A stretch of DNA of 64,000 nucleotides from Polynucleobacter sp. Latsch14-2 (GCF_018881925.1 NZ_JACVPL010000002.1:62001-126000), one strand, 5' to 3'; positions 32,049-39,882 are shown, counted from the first letter of the stretch. Notes: generated by a model not told the origin, from the letters alone. Program-made: numbers and translations.

Positions 32049-33617
32049 ATGTCCTATCGTGAGCTAGTCTTTACCGTTCCCGCTGAAATTGCCGAACCCT
32101 TAGGCGACATTCTTCTGGATCTGGGCGCACTCTCAATCACGGTTGAAGATGATGCAGCAGGCGGCTACGACGAAAATCCACTGTATGGTGAGCCGGGGCT
32201 ATCTCCAGATGTGCATGCTTGGGATCGTTCTGCTGTAACCGCCCTATTTAATCCTGAAATCGATGGTTCGGCTACTGCAGAGTTCATTCCAAATCTGCTT
32301 GCCTCTTTAAAAAAATTAGGCTTCAACCTGCCAGCGCCTCAAGAAAAAACAGTTGAAGAGCAAGATTGGGTACGCTTAACTCAGAGTCAATTTGCACCAA
32401 TTCAAATTGGGAAACGGATTTGGGTAGTACCCTCTTGGCATGATGCTCCGAGCGATCCAAATGCAATCTGCTTAGCAGTTGATCCGGGCTTAGCATTTGG
32501 CACTGGCAGCCACCCCACCACCCATCTTTGCTTGCTCTGGCTTGAAGAGCATAGCGATCTTCAAAGTCAAAGTTTGCTCGATTACGGCTGTGGCTCTGGA
32601 ATCTTGGCAATTGCAGCAGCAAAACTCGGTTGTCATCCGGTTGTTGGTACAGATATCGATCCACAAGCGATGGTTGCCGCTCGCAGCAATGCCGAAATCA
32701 ATCAAACGGTGATTCGATTTGTTTTGCCAAATGAAAATGCGACTGAACTGGCTGCAGAAACCAAATACGATATCGTGATGGCCAATATTCTGGCCAATCC
32801 TCTTCAAGTGCTTGCGCCGGCATTGGTCAACAAGATGCGCCCGGGTGGCCAAATTGTTCTGTCTGGCGTCTTGGCACGGCAAGCAGAAGAGGTGATTGCA
32901 ACTTACAGCCAATGGCTAACACTTTCTGTATGGAAGGAAAGTGAAGGATGGGTTTGTTTGAGCGGAGTCCTTCCTACTGATAACAGAGGCAAGCTCTCTA
33001 CGCAGGCTCAAAAAAAAAGTTTTGAGTTAAGGCCCAAGTTTGCTTTTCTGGGGATTTTTTTCCTACTCTTGATCGCCTTTGGCGAGCACCTCTCTAGAAA
33101 TTCGCTGCTCCCTGCACTTGCACCACGTCTTGATGGCACATCTAATGCTGTTGCAGTCAGCGCATTTTCTGCTTTGCAACAGTTTGATGAAAAATTATGT
33201 CGTGCCCTAGGGTGCATTAATCGGCCTGTGAGCGATTTTGCTGCCTGGAAAATAATGTCAGCCACACTTGGACTAGAAAACTCGCCAGAGGTGCTTAAAA
33301 CGCCTGTGAATCAATCTATATTGCAAGTTGAAATACAAAATCGTCTTGCAATCGCCACTTTGTGGCCCTATTTAGAAATTTCTCTTACTGATGCAGATGA
33401 ATCAGAACTGAAATCACTTCAATTCTCACCAAAAGAGTGGCTGCCAGAAAGCTGGCAATCATCACATCCAGATTTTCTACACTCAGGTGCCGCTGCCGGT
33501 GAAATAATTCACTCGGACCTTCCAATTTCCCTGCCAAACAACACTGCCGGCTATCGGGTTAGAGTTTTTTATCCCCAACCCACACCTTCATCACCCAACT
33601 CAATCAATGGACACTAA
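32049..33617 (+). CDS. prmA: PrmA (ribosomal protein L11 methyltransferase) fused to a membrane-anchored DUF3426 domain
   Basis: The first 306 residues are a complete PrmA, which trimethylates ribosomal protein L11: MSYRELVFTVPAEIAEPLGD, the SAM motif LLDYGCGSGILAIAAA (about 177-191) and MANILANPLQVL (244-255). PrmA normally ends there, but this frame runs on to 522 residues. A linker (307-329) leads to one hydrophobic helix (330-346) and then a region like DUF3426 (about 365-512), with KLCRALGCI, LQVEIQNRLAIATLWPYLE and FSPKEWLPESW. In related bacteria DUF3426 is, as I recall, a separate downstream gene with its own zinc ribbon, absent here. An A9 run sits at the joint. A 3-bp gap to the kinase gene suggests coupling. 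Confidence 0.88.
   Translation: MSYRELVFTVPAEIAEPLGDILLDLGALSITVEDDAAGGYDENPLYGEPGLSPDVHAWDRSAVTALFNPEIDGSATAEFIPNLLASLKKLGFNLPAPQEKTVEEQDWVRLTQSQFAPIQIGKRIWVVPSWHDAPSDPNAICLAVDPGLAFGTGSHPTTHLCLLWLEEHSDLQSQSLLDYGCGSGILAIAAAKLGCHPVVGTDIDPQAMVAARSNAEINQTVIRFVLPNENATELAAETKYDIVMANILANPLQVLAPALVNKMRPGGQIVLSGVLARQAEEVIATYSQWLTLSVWKESEGWVCLSGVLPTDNRGKLSTQAQKKSFELRPKFAFLGIFFLLLIAFGEHLSRNSLLPALAPRLDGTSNAVAVSAFSALQQFDEKLCRALGCINRPVSDFAAWKIMSATLGLENSPEVLKTPVNQSILQVEIQNRLAIATLWPYLEISLTDADESELKSLQFSPKEWLPESWQSSHPDFLHSGAAAGEIIHSDLPISLPNNTAGYRVRVFYPQPTPSSPNSINGH
33010..33025 (+). other. A9 run at the PrmA/DUF3426 joint with a -1 stop
   Basis: Codons CAA AAA AAA AGT (from 33009) contain nine consecutive A (33010-33018). 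A -1 slip on A AAA AAA would read AAG TTT TGA, ending a 325-residue PrmA-only protein at TGA 33023-33025. Zero frame makes the fusion. Slippage is an inference; the run and the stop are seen. Confidence 0.45.
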
Positions 33618-33620
33618 TTT

Positions 33621-34580
33621 ATGGCTAGCTTAATCTGCGGCTCGATTGCCTACGACACCATCATGAACTTTGAAGGCAAATTTGCCGATCAAATCCTGCC
33701 CGAACAAATCCATATCCTAAATGTAGCCTTCTTGGTCCCCACGATGCGCCGAGAATTTGGTGGTTGTGCCGGGAATATTGCATACAACTTAAGTCTCTTG
33801 GGTGGAGACCCCATCATCATGGCAACTGTTGGCGGTGATGCAACACCCTACTTGGATCGCCTCAAACAATTGCGAATCGATGCAAGCCATATTCGCCAAA
33901 TCGAGCAGGCTTTTACAGCTCAAGCAATGATTACAACTGATCAGGCAAACAATCAAATTACAGCGTTTCATCCTGGCGCAATGGGTGAATCACACCTCAA
34001 CCAAGTGGCAGCGGTTGTTGCAGAGCGCAGCAAAAATTCTAAGGGGGCGGCAAAATTTGGCATTGTGGCCCCAGATGGCCGCCAAGGCATGTGGGAACAC
34101 TGCCATCAATTAGCTGAAGCTGGTATTCCATTTGTGTTTGATCCAGGCCAAGGGTTACCAATGTTCAATGGTCCGGAACTTCTGGAATTGATCGATCTAG
34201 CCACTTACCTAGCCGTAAATGACTATGAAGGTGAAATGCTCGCACAAAGAACTGGCATTAATCTAGCTAAAGTAGCGGAACGAGTCGAAGCATTGATTGT
34301 TACCAAGGGTGCCGAAGGGGCAGATATTTATGCTAAAGGCAAATGTATTGCAATTCCACCGGTCCCCGCCTCGAAAGTAGTTGATCCAACTGGTTGTGGT
34401 GATGCATTTCGAGGTGGATTACTCTTTGGTTTAGAAAATGGCATGGATTGGGAGACTACCGGTCGACTAGCTAGCCTGATGGGTTCGATCAAAATTACGC
34501 ATCAAGGTCCACAAAACCACCAACTCAGCAAAGCTGAAATTGCTGCCCAGTTCAAAACAGCCTTTGACTTTAGTTTTTAA
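33621..34580 (+). CDS. PfkB-family carbohydrate (possibly adenosine/ribose) kinase
   Basis: A sugar or nucleoside kinase of the ribokinase/PfkB superfamily, 319 residues. The substrate region has REFGGCAGNIAYNLSLLGG, and the catalytic motif DPTGCGDAFRGGLLFG carries the base aspartate and the anion hole. IVTKGAEGADIYA precedes the ATP site. The start MASLICGSIAYDTIM is typical. Substrate cannot be fixed from sequence. It follows prmA by 3 bp and ends at a bidirectional terminator facing the histone-like gene. Confidence 0.85.
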   Translation: MASLICGSIAYDTIMNFEGKFADQILPEQIHILNVAFLVPTMRREFGGCAGNIAYNLSLLGGDPIIMATVGGDATPYLDRLKQLRIDASHIRQIEQAFTAQAMITTDQANNQITAFHPGAMGESHLNQVAAVVAERSKNSKGAAKFGIVAPDGRQGMWEHCHQLAEAGIPFVFDPGQGLPMFNGPELLELIDLATYLAVNDYEGEMLAQRTGINLAKVAERVEALIVTKGAEGADIYAKGKCIAIPPVPASKVVDPTGCGDAFRGGLLFGLENGMDWETTGRLASLMGSIKITHQGPQNHQLSKAEIAAQFKTAFDFSF

Positions 34581-34623
34581 GTCTATTTAGCCGCGCAGGC
34601 CAATTCAATACAAAACTAGCAAT

Positions 34624-34652
34624 AAAAAAGGGGTCTCATAAGAGACCCCTTT
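34624..34652. terminator. Bidirectional terminator between pfkB-type kinase and histone-like gene
   Basis: GGGGTCTC (34630-34637) pairs with GAGACCCC (34642-34649) over a 4-nt loop, with six A before and three T after. It serves the plus-strand kinase operon and the minus-strand histone-like gene, and lies 28 bp beyond the stop of the -1 frame extension. Confidence 0.88.
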
Positions 34653-34679
34653 GAACTTCACCCGTCTGTAAGCCAAGGC

Positions 34680-34811
34680 TTATGGACGTGTGCCAGTTGG
34701 GAAGGGCCAAGCAGCGGCAGGATTCAACGCACTAGTCGCTGGAGCAGCAGCTTTTTTAGCCACGGGCTTTTTTACAGCTTTGCCCGCTTTCTTCGCAGCA
34801 GGCTTACTTAC
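34680..34811 (-). other. -1 frame C-terminal extension of the histone-like protein
   Basis: Directly after the zero-frame AAG TAA, the -1 frame reads GTA AGT AAG and continues for 43 codons to TAA at 34680-34682. The translated extension begins VSKPAAKKAGKAVKK and ends ALNPAAAWPFPTGTRP. It keeps the Lys/Ala/Pro composition of the main frame and then finishes in an aromatic tail which, from memory, resembles the C-termini of other Burkholderiales histone H1-like proteins. The combined product would have 136 residues. This is coding-like sequence, not random, so the break at the A9 run is either programmed, recent or a sequencing error. Confidence 0.75.
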
Positions 34812-34817
34812 TTTTTT
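34782..34817 (-). promoter_or_regulatory. Candidate -1 programmed ribosomal frameshift signal
   Basis: On the minus strand the heptamer A AAA AAG (34811-34817) is in the right phase: zero-frame codons AAA AAG, next codon TAA. After a 7-nt spacer, GCCTGCT (34797-34803) can pair with AGCGGGC (34782-34788) over an 8-nt loop, giving seven pairs including one G-U. This is the layout of known bacterial -1 signals such as dnaX. The stop directly after the slip site is also compatible. No clear upstream stimulatory Shine-Dalgarno was seen. Confidence 0.5.
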
Positions 34818-35089
34818 TTTGCTACGCGCTTCTTTGCAGCTTTTTTAGCGGCTGGCTTTTTAGCAGCAGCTTTTTTAGCAGCTGGCTTCTTTTTAGCTAC
34901 TTTTTTAGCAGCTGGCTTTTTAGCAGCAGGACGCTTTTTAGCTACTTTTTTAGCGGCTGGCTTTTTAGCAGCAGCTTTTTTAGCAGCTGGCTTCTTTTTA
35001 GCTACTTTTTTAGCAGCTGGTTTCTTTGCAGCTACTTTTTTCTTAGCAGCTGGTTTCTTTGCAGCAGGTTTCTTTTTGGCGATTGCCAT
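34808..35089 (-). CDS. Histone H1-like Lys/Ala/Pro-rich nucleoid protein
   Basis: A very basic DNA-binding protein built from PAAKK, KKPAAKK and VAKK repeats, of the AlgP/HctB histone H1-like kind that compacts or bridges DNA. Zero frame is 93 residues, beginning MAIAKKKPAAKKPAAKK and ending KKRVAKKK at a TAA immediately after nine A. The likely native C-terminus lies in the -1 frame (43 more codons, see separate entries). Two identical 75-bp segments, 105 bp apart, underlie the repeat structure. A strong Shine-Dalgarno AAGGAG (35097-35102) stands 7 nt before the ATG. It is monocistronic, between two terminators. Confidence 0.85.
   Translation of the reverse strand: MAIAKKKPAAKKPAAKKKVAAKKPAAKKVAKKKPAAKKAAAKKPAAKKVAKKRPAAKKPAAKKVAKKKPAAKKAAAKKPAAKKAAKKRVAKKK
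34841..34915. repeat. 75-bp perfect direct repeat, copy 1 (histone-like gene)
   Basis: Identical base for base to 34946-35020, offset 105 bp or 35 codons, so recombination between copies stays in frame. Encodes the PAAKK/VAKK repeat unit. Confidence 0.9.
34946..35020. repeat. 75-bp perfect direct repeat, copy 2 (histone-like gene)
   Basis: Second copy of the 75-bp unit at 34841-34915. Loss or gain of one 105-bp unit would change the protein by 35 residues without a frameshift. Confidence 0.9.
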
Positions 35090-35423
35090 AGTAATGCTCC
35101 TTCACGTGAGGATTAGTACAAACTACCGATTAAGAAGACCCGACCATTCATTTCCGCCTTGCCTTGCGGCCTATTGGAGAAGACGAGCGAGCCATTCATC
35201 GGCGCGCGGCTTGATACTAAGTGCTGCACGCTAATGAATCTTGGAAAAAAAGCCGTGGCCCCAAAGGACAACGGCTTTTTGAATTTGCTGGAAAAAATAG
35301 AGAGAGTAGCCCAGAAACCCTTGAGCAAGGGTTTTCGGATTTGAGCCTGGTTTTGCTGACTTTTAAAACTATCCAACCGTCTAATCTCCTATTTAGCCGG
35401 CTATGCGCTTTGTACTTACTAAA
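35090..35423. other. Noncoding gap between histone-like gene and nrdB
   Basis: 334 bp without a supported gene. It holds the histone Shine-Dalgarno (35097-35102), an imperfect direct repeat (AGAAGAC...CCATTCAT at 35133-35151 and 35178-35199, 45 bp apart), the nrdB terminator (35245-35280) and a second hairpin, AAACCCTT/AAGGGTTT (35315-35334). The histone promoter should lie between 35103 and 35245, but no convincing -35/-10 pair was found. Confidence 0.7.
35245..35280 (-). terminator. Terminator downstream of nrdAB
   Basis: AGCCGT (35251-35256) pairs with ACGGCT (35271-35276), extended by flanking A and T runs to an 11-bp stem with a 14-nt loop. On the minus strand it ends in a run of seven T, a good intrinsic terminator for nrdA-nrdB. 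The T run on the plus strand also allows bidirectional use. Confidence 0.8.
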
Positions 35424-36608
35424 TTACTCCCAACTCAGCGCACCGCCAGTTTGATACTCAATAACGCGTGTCTCAAAAAAGTTTCGCTCTTTTTTCAGAT
35501 CAATCATTTCTGACATCCATGGGAATGGATTCTCTTCATTTGGGAACATTGCGTCAAGTCCTATTTGCAAACATCTGCGATTACAGATGTATCTTAGGTA
35601 CCCTTTGAACATCGGAGCGTTCAATCCAAGCACTCCTCGAGGCATCGTATCTTCGGCATACCGGTACTCCAATTCAACTGCTTTTTCAAAGATGGATTTG
35701 ATCTCGTCTTTGAACGCAGAGGTCCATAACTGCGGGTTCTCCAGCTTAATTTGATTAATTAAATCGATGCCAAAATTGCAGTGCATTGACTCATCACGCA
35801 GGATGTATTGGTACTGTTCAGCAGCACCTGTCATTTTGTTTTGACGACCCATTGCAAGTATTTGCGTAAAACCAACATAAAAGAATAATCCTTCCATTAC
35901 GCAGGCAAAAACAATGAGTGAACGCAGTAAAGTTTGATCAGTTTCTAATGTGCCAGTCTTGAAATTTGGATTAGTTAACACATCAATATACGGAATTAAG
36001 AACTCATCTTTAGCGCGAATCGAGTCAATCTCGTGGTACGCATTGAAGATTTCGCTCTGATCTAAACCTAAAGATTCAACAATATATTGGTAGGCATGAG
36101 TATGAATTGCCTCCTCAAAAGCTTGACGCAGTAGGTATTGACGGCACTCTGGGGCGGTAATGTGGCGATAAGTGCCCAGAACGATATTGTTTGCAGCCAA
36201 AGAATCTGCAGTAGTAAAGAAACCGAGGTTGCGCTTAATAATCCTACGCTCGTCCTCTGTTAAGCCATTGGGATCCTTCCAAAGCGCGATATCGCGATTC
36301 ATATTGATCTCTTGTGGCATCCAGTGGTTTGCACAACCAGCCAAGTATTTCTCCCAAGCCCACTTATATTTAAATGGTACGAGCTGATTTACGTCAGTCT
36401 TGGCATTAATCACACGCTTATCGGCTGCGTTTACACGCAAGGCCGCACCACCCGCCAATGAGGCGGCCGGCACTTCTGCGGGTGCAACATTTTGGGGGGC
36501 CAATGCAGCTTGATCTGGCTGTGGGCGTTGTGGCTCCTCTACTCTCACTTGCGGTGCAAGTCCGGCTTTTGCCAGCGCTGGAGCAACTTCCTCTTCCCAA
36601 TTCAACAT
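35424..36608 (-). CDS. nrdB: Class Ia ribonucleotide reductase beta subunit
   Basis: Houses the diiron-tyrosyl radical cofactor that drives deoxyribonucleotide synthesis with NrdA. Iron-ligand regions are visible: [42 protein letters not shown] and [15 protein letters not shown]. The C-terminus [18 protein letters not shown] is the docking tail for NrdA. The 394-residue length includes a Pro/Ala/Gln-rich N-terminal extension of about 55 residues. It lies 44 bp after nrdA in the same transcript. Confidence 0.96.
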   Translation of the reverse strand: MLNWEEEVAPALAKAGLAPQVRVEEPQRPQPDQAALAPQNVAPAEVPAASLAGGAALRVNAADKRVINAKTDVNQLVPFKYKWAWEKYLAGCANHWMPQEINMNRDIALWKDPNGLTEDERRIIKRNLGFFTTADSLAANNIVLGTYRHITAPECRQYLLRQAFEEAIHTHAYQYIVESLGLDQSEIFNAYHEIDSIRAKDEFLIPYIDVLTNPNFKTGTLETDQTLLRSLIVFACVMEGLFFYVGFTQILAMGRQNKMTGAAEQYQYILRDESMHCNFGIDLINQIKLENPQLWTSAFKDEIKSIFEKAVELEYRYAEDTMPRGVLGLNAPMFKGYLRYICNRRCLQIGLDAMFPNEENPFPWMSEMIDLKKERNFFETRVIEYQTGGALSWE

Positions 36609-36652
36609 AACTTTCTCCTAATCCTTCTATTTCCATTCAGCAAGCAAATTGC

Positions 36653-39622
36653 TTACTGACATGCTTCACATTCTTCAAAACCAGCATCGCCCGGACGCAT
36701 TGTGCACACTGGGCCATCTGCCTCTTGGGCAGCCTCTGCTGCATCAGTGCCATTTACACCGCCGCCACTTGAAACTGAATTCAATTGACCGCTGGCAACA
36801 GTTGATTTCTCAACGTGAGTTGCAGCCATTGTGCGGAGGTAGTACGTGGTCTTTAAGCCGCGTAACCAAGCTAACTTGTAAGTGTCATCCAATTTCTTGC
36901 CAGATGCGCCACCCATGTAGATATTGAGTGACTGCCCTTGGTCAATCCACTTCTGACGGCGTGAAGCAGCTTCCACCAACCAACTTGGCTCCACTTCAAA
37001 TGCAGTAGCGTATAAATCGCGTAGATCTTGTGGAATACGATCGATTTTGGACAAGGTGCCATCAAAATACTTCAAATCAGCAATCATGACTTCATCCCAA
37101 AGACCGCGATCCTTCAAATCACGCACTAAATACTCGTTTACCACTGTGAACTCGCCAGAAAGATTGGACTTCACAAATAAATTCTGGAAGGTCGGCTCAA
37201 TACAAGCGGATACACCAATAATGTTCGAAATCGTTGCTGTTGGTGCAATAGCAATGCAATTCGAGTTACGCATACCGTGCTGCTTGATATGTGCACGCAA
37301 GCCATCCCAGTTCATTGTTGAAGAGCCGTCTACCTCAAGGTAGCCACCACGTTGCTCGGCCAGCAGCGCCACTGAGTCCTGCGGGAGAATGCCACGATCC
37401 CATAAAGAGCCTTTATAGGTGCTGTAAACACCGCGTTCTTCAGCCAACTCACTAGATGCTTGATAAGCGTAGTAGCAAATAGCTTCCATTGAAGAATCGG
37501 CGAACTTCACAGCCGCATCACTTGCATAGGGAATGCGTTGCATATGCAAGCAATCCTGGAATCCCATGATGCCCATGCCTACTGGGCGATGCTTCAAATT
37601 GGAATTGCGAGCTTTAGCAACTGCGTAGTAGTTGATATCGATGACGTTATCCAACATCCGCATTGCGGTACGAATGGTTTTTTGGAGTTTCTCATGGTCC
37701 AAAATCATCTTGCCTGAAGCATCGGTTGTCATATGAGCTGTTAAGTTCACAGAACCCAAGTTACATACGGCAATTTCGCTCTCATTGGTATTGAGGGTAA
37801 TCTCAGTACATAAATTCGAAGAGTGGACTACACCAACATGCTGCTGTGGGCTGCGAATATTGCATGGATCCTTAAATGTGATCCATGGATGGCCGGTTTC
37901 GAACAACATGCCCAGCATCTTGCGCCACAATTGCTGCGCTGGAATTCTTCGGAAAGGTTTTAACTCACCTCTGTCGGCTTTTTGCTCGTAAGCAACATAA
38001 GCCTCTTCAAAAGCTTTGCCGTATTTGTCATGCAAGTCAGGTGTGTTTGATGGTGAGAACAAAGTCCAGTCACCATTCTCCATAACACGCTTCATGAACA
38101 AGTCAGGAATCCAGTTTGAGGTATTCATGTCGTGCGTGCGGCGGCGATCATCACCAGTGTTTTTGCGCAACTCCAAAAACTCTTCGATATCTAAATGCCA
38201 TGTTTCTAAGTAGGCGCAAACAGCACCCTTACGCTTACCACCTTGATTCACAGCAACAGCTGTGTCATTCACCACCTTGAGGAACGGCACAACTCCCTGG
38301 GATTTACCGTTAGTCCCTTTAATATGACTGCCCAGTGCGCGAACATTTGTCCAGTCATTACCTAAGCCGCCGGCAAATTTAGATAACAATGCATTTTCTT
38401 TCAAGGCTTCGTAGATGCCGTCAAGATCATCATCAACAGTAGTCAAATAGCAACTAGAGAGCTGTGGACGAGTGGTTGCCGAATTAAATAAGGTTGGCGT
38501 GCTAGACATGAAATCAAATGTAGACAGGATTTCGTAGAACTCGATAGCGCGGCGTTCACGATCTAGCTCGTTCAAAGATAAGCCCATTGCGACGCGCATA
38601 AAGAAAGCCTGCGGCATTTCAATGCGACGCTCTTCAATATGTAAAAAGTAGCGATCATACAAAGTTTGCAAACCAAGGTAGTTGAACTGCAAATCACGGC
38701 TAGCATTCAAAGCTGCAGCCAGTCTTGGTAAATCAAACTCGCGCATGCGTGGGTCTAACAGCTCTGCAGAAATACCTTCATTGATATATTTCGCAAAGTA
38801 ACTGCTGTACTCAGCCTGCATATCGCCCTGCAATACCTCGCGCCCCAAAATCTCTTTGCGGATCACGTGCATCAAAATCCGTGCTGTTACTTGGCTATAG
38901 GCAGGGTCTTTTTCAATCAAAGTACGCGAAGCCAAAATAGCGGAGTCATACACTTGCGCCATTGGTACGCCATCGTACAAATTCTTAATGGTTTCAGTGA
39001 TGATGGGCGTTGCATCAATATTGTTGCCTAAGCCTTCGCATGCCGCCTCGATAACCGTCCGGAGTGCTGCCATGTCAAGCCACTTTTCCACTCCGTTATC
39101 CGTGACTTTAATTCCAGATTCGCCAGCTTGATTAGCCGCCTGTGCATCTTGTGTAACTTCTTGTTGGGCAGCGCGTTCTTGGTTACGCTTTTCACGATAA
39201 AGAACATATGCACGAGCAACGTTGTGCTCTCCGCTACGCATCAATGCCAATTCAACTTGGTCTTGAATATCTTCAATATGGAATGTTCCGCCATTGGGTC
39301 GGCTACGCAACAAAGCGCGCACAACTGCATGGGTCAATTGCTCAACTTGCTCACGCACTCGCGCAGAAGCGGCCCCTTGGCCACCATTAACAGCTAAAAA
39401 TGCTTTGGTTACAGCAATTGCAATTTTCGATGGCTCAAAAGCCACAACTGAACCGTTACGGCGAATAATCTTGTAATCAGACAACTGGGTTGCCTGGTTG
39501 CCGCCAACACCTCCGGCTACAAATCCTGCCGAAGGGTTTTGGCTCAATGCCCCAGTAGGGTTCAAACCGGGGCTATTTGTTCCAGCCGGTTGGCCTGCTG
39601 TTTGTGGATTGGCGTATGTCAT
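36653..39622 (-). CDS. nrdA: Class Ia ribonucleotide reductase alpha subunit
   Basis: The catalytic subunit reducing NDPs to dNDPs. An N-terminal Gly/Pro/Gln-rich tail (about 1-45) precedes an ATP-cone (about 50-150, YKIIRRNGSVVAFEPSKIA) for dATP/ATP control. The core shows STPTLFNSATTRPQLSSCYL with a catalytic cysteine, NLCTEITLNTNESEIAVCNLG, and PTATISNIIGVSACIEP. The C-terminal redox pair is in EECEACQ. The 989-residue length is normal for the betaproteobacterial form. It has a Shine-Dalgarno AGGAG 4 nt before the ATG, a promoter with NrdR boxes upstream, and nrdB downstream. Confidence 0.97.
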   Translation of the reverse strand: MTYANPQTAGQPAGTNSPGLNPTGALSQNPSAGFVAGGVGGNQATQLSDYKIIRRNGSVVAFEPSKIAIAVTKAFLAVNGGQGAASARVREQVEQLTHAVVRALLRSRPNGGTFHIEDIQDQVELALMRSGEHNVARAYVLYREKRNQERAAQQEVTQDAQAANQAGESGIKVTDNGVEKWLDMAALRTVIEAACEGLGNNIDATPIITETIKNLYDGVPMAQVYDSAILASRTLIEKDPAYSQVTARILMHVIRKEILGREVLQGDMQAEYSSYFAKYINEGISAELLDPRMREFDLPRLAAALNASRDLQFNYLGLQTLYDRYFLHIEERRIEMPQAFFMRVAMGLSLNELDRERRAIEFYEILSTFDFMSSTPTLFNSATTRPQLSSCYLTTVDDDLDGIYEALKENALLSKFAGGLGNDWTNVRALGSHIKGTNGKSQGVVPFLKVVNDTAVAVNQGGKRKGAVCAYLETWHLDIEEFLELRKNTGDDRRRTHDMNTSNWIPDLFMKRVMENGDWTLFSPSNTPDLHDKYGKAFEEAYVAYEQKADRGELKPFRRIPAQQLWRKMLGMLFETGHPWITFKDPCNIRSPQQHVGVVHSSNLCTEITLNTNESEIAVCNLGSVNLTAHMTTDASGKMILDHEKLQKTIRTAMRMLDNVIDINYYAVAKARNSNLKHRPVGMGIMGFQDCLHMQRIPYASDAAVKFADSSMEAICYYAYQASSELAEERGVYSTYKGSLWDRGILPQDSVALLAEQRGGYLEVDGSSTMNWDGLRAHIKQHGMRNSNCIAIAPTATISNIIGVSACIEPTFQNLFVKSNLSGEFTVVNEYLVRDLKDRGLWDEVMIADLKYFDGTLSKIDRIPQDLRDLYATAFEVEPSWLVEAASRRQKWIDQGQSLNIYMGGASGKKLDDTYKLAWLRGLKTTYYLRTMAATHVEKSTVASGQLNSVSSGGGVNGTDAAEAAQEADGPVCTMRPGDAGFEECEACQ

Positions 39623-39695
39623 GGAGCTCCTGCTTATTTATATAGTTATAAGGTCAAAAAATCGTTAAAAAACAATGGGGTAGTGCTGTATTTAA

Positions 39696-39711
39696 ACACT
39701 ACATCTAGTGT
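39696..39711. promoter_or_regulatory. NrdR box 1 (nrdA promoter)
   Basis: ACACTACATCTAGTGT is a near-perfect palindrome matching the NrdR-box consensus ACACWATATATWGTGT-like form. It lies just downstream of the predicted transcription start. Confidence 0.88.
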
Positions 39712-39726
39712 TTTGAAGTGCATTGG

Positions 39727-39742
39727 GTACTAAGTATAGGGA
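39727..39742. promoter_or_regulatory. NrdR box 2 overlapping the -10 element
   Basis: GTACTAAGTATAGGGA matches the NrdR consensus at about 10 of 16 positions, including CTA and TATAG cores. Its centre is exactly 31 bp (three helical turns) from box 1, the spacing seen for NrdR pairs, and it covers the -10 hexamer. Confidence 0.75.
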
Positions 39743-39761
39743 ATTATTCCTACTTTGGTAA
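39733..39761 (-). promoter_or_regulatory. nrdAB promoter
   Basis: Minus strand: -35 TTACCA (39756-39761), 17-bp spacer, -10 TATACT (39733-39738), predicting a 5' leader of about 100 nt. Both NrdR boxes lie on the -10 and start-site side, as expected for repression. Confidence 0.7.
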
Positions 39762-39860
39762 TACTTTTTTTACAAATTCTTATAAGTATTTTTACTAAGT
39801 TTTGCACTAAATTTAAGCCCATTTTGGTGCTAAATTTCCAGCCCTTTTTACATAAAGGCT

Positions 39861-39882
39861 ATAAAAGTGAGCGTGTGCTCAC
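39861..39882 (-). terminator. Hairpin downstream of the AmpD-fusion gene
   Basis: GTGAGC (39867-39872) pairs with GCTCAC (39877-39882) over GTGT. On the minus strand the stem is followed by TTTTAT, so it can end the ypjD-like/ampD transcript before the nrdA promoter region. Confidence 0.6.

Noticed and set aside
35315..35334. AAACCCTT/AAGGGTTT hairpin as a tRNA or small RNA
   Set aside because: Only one stem, no cloverleaf or CCA-like end; at most an extra 3' hairpin of the nrdB message.
35113..35376. An 87-codon minus-strand open frame between the histone-like gene and nrdB
   Set aside because: It crosses the nrdB terminator and a second hairpin, has no Shine-Dalgarno and no recognisable domain; better read as noncoding.
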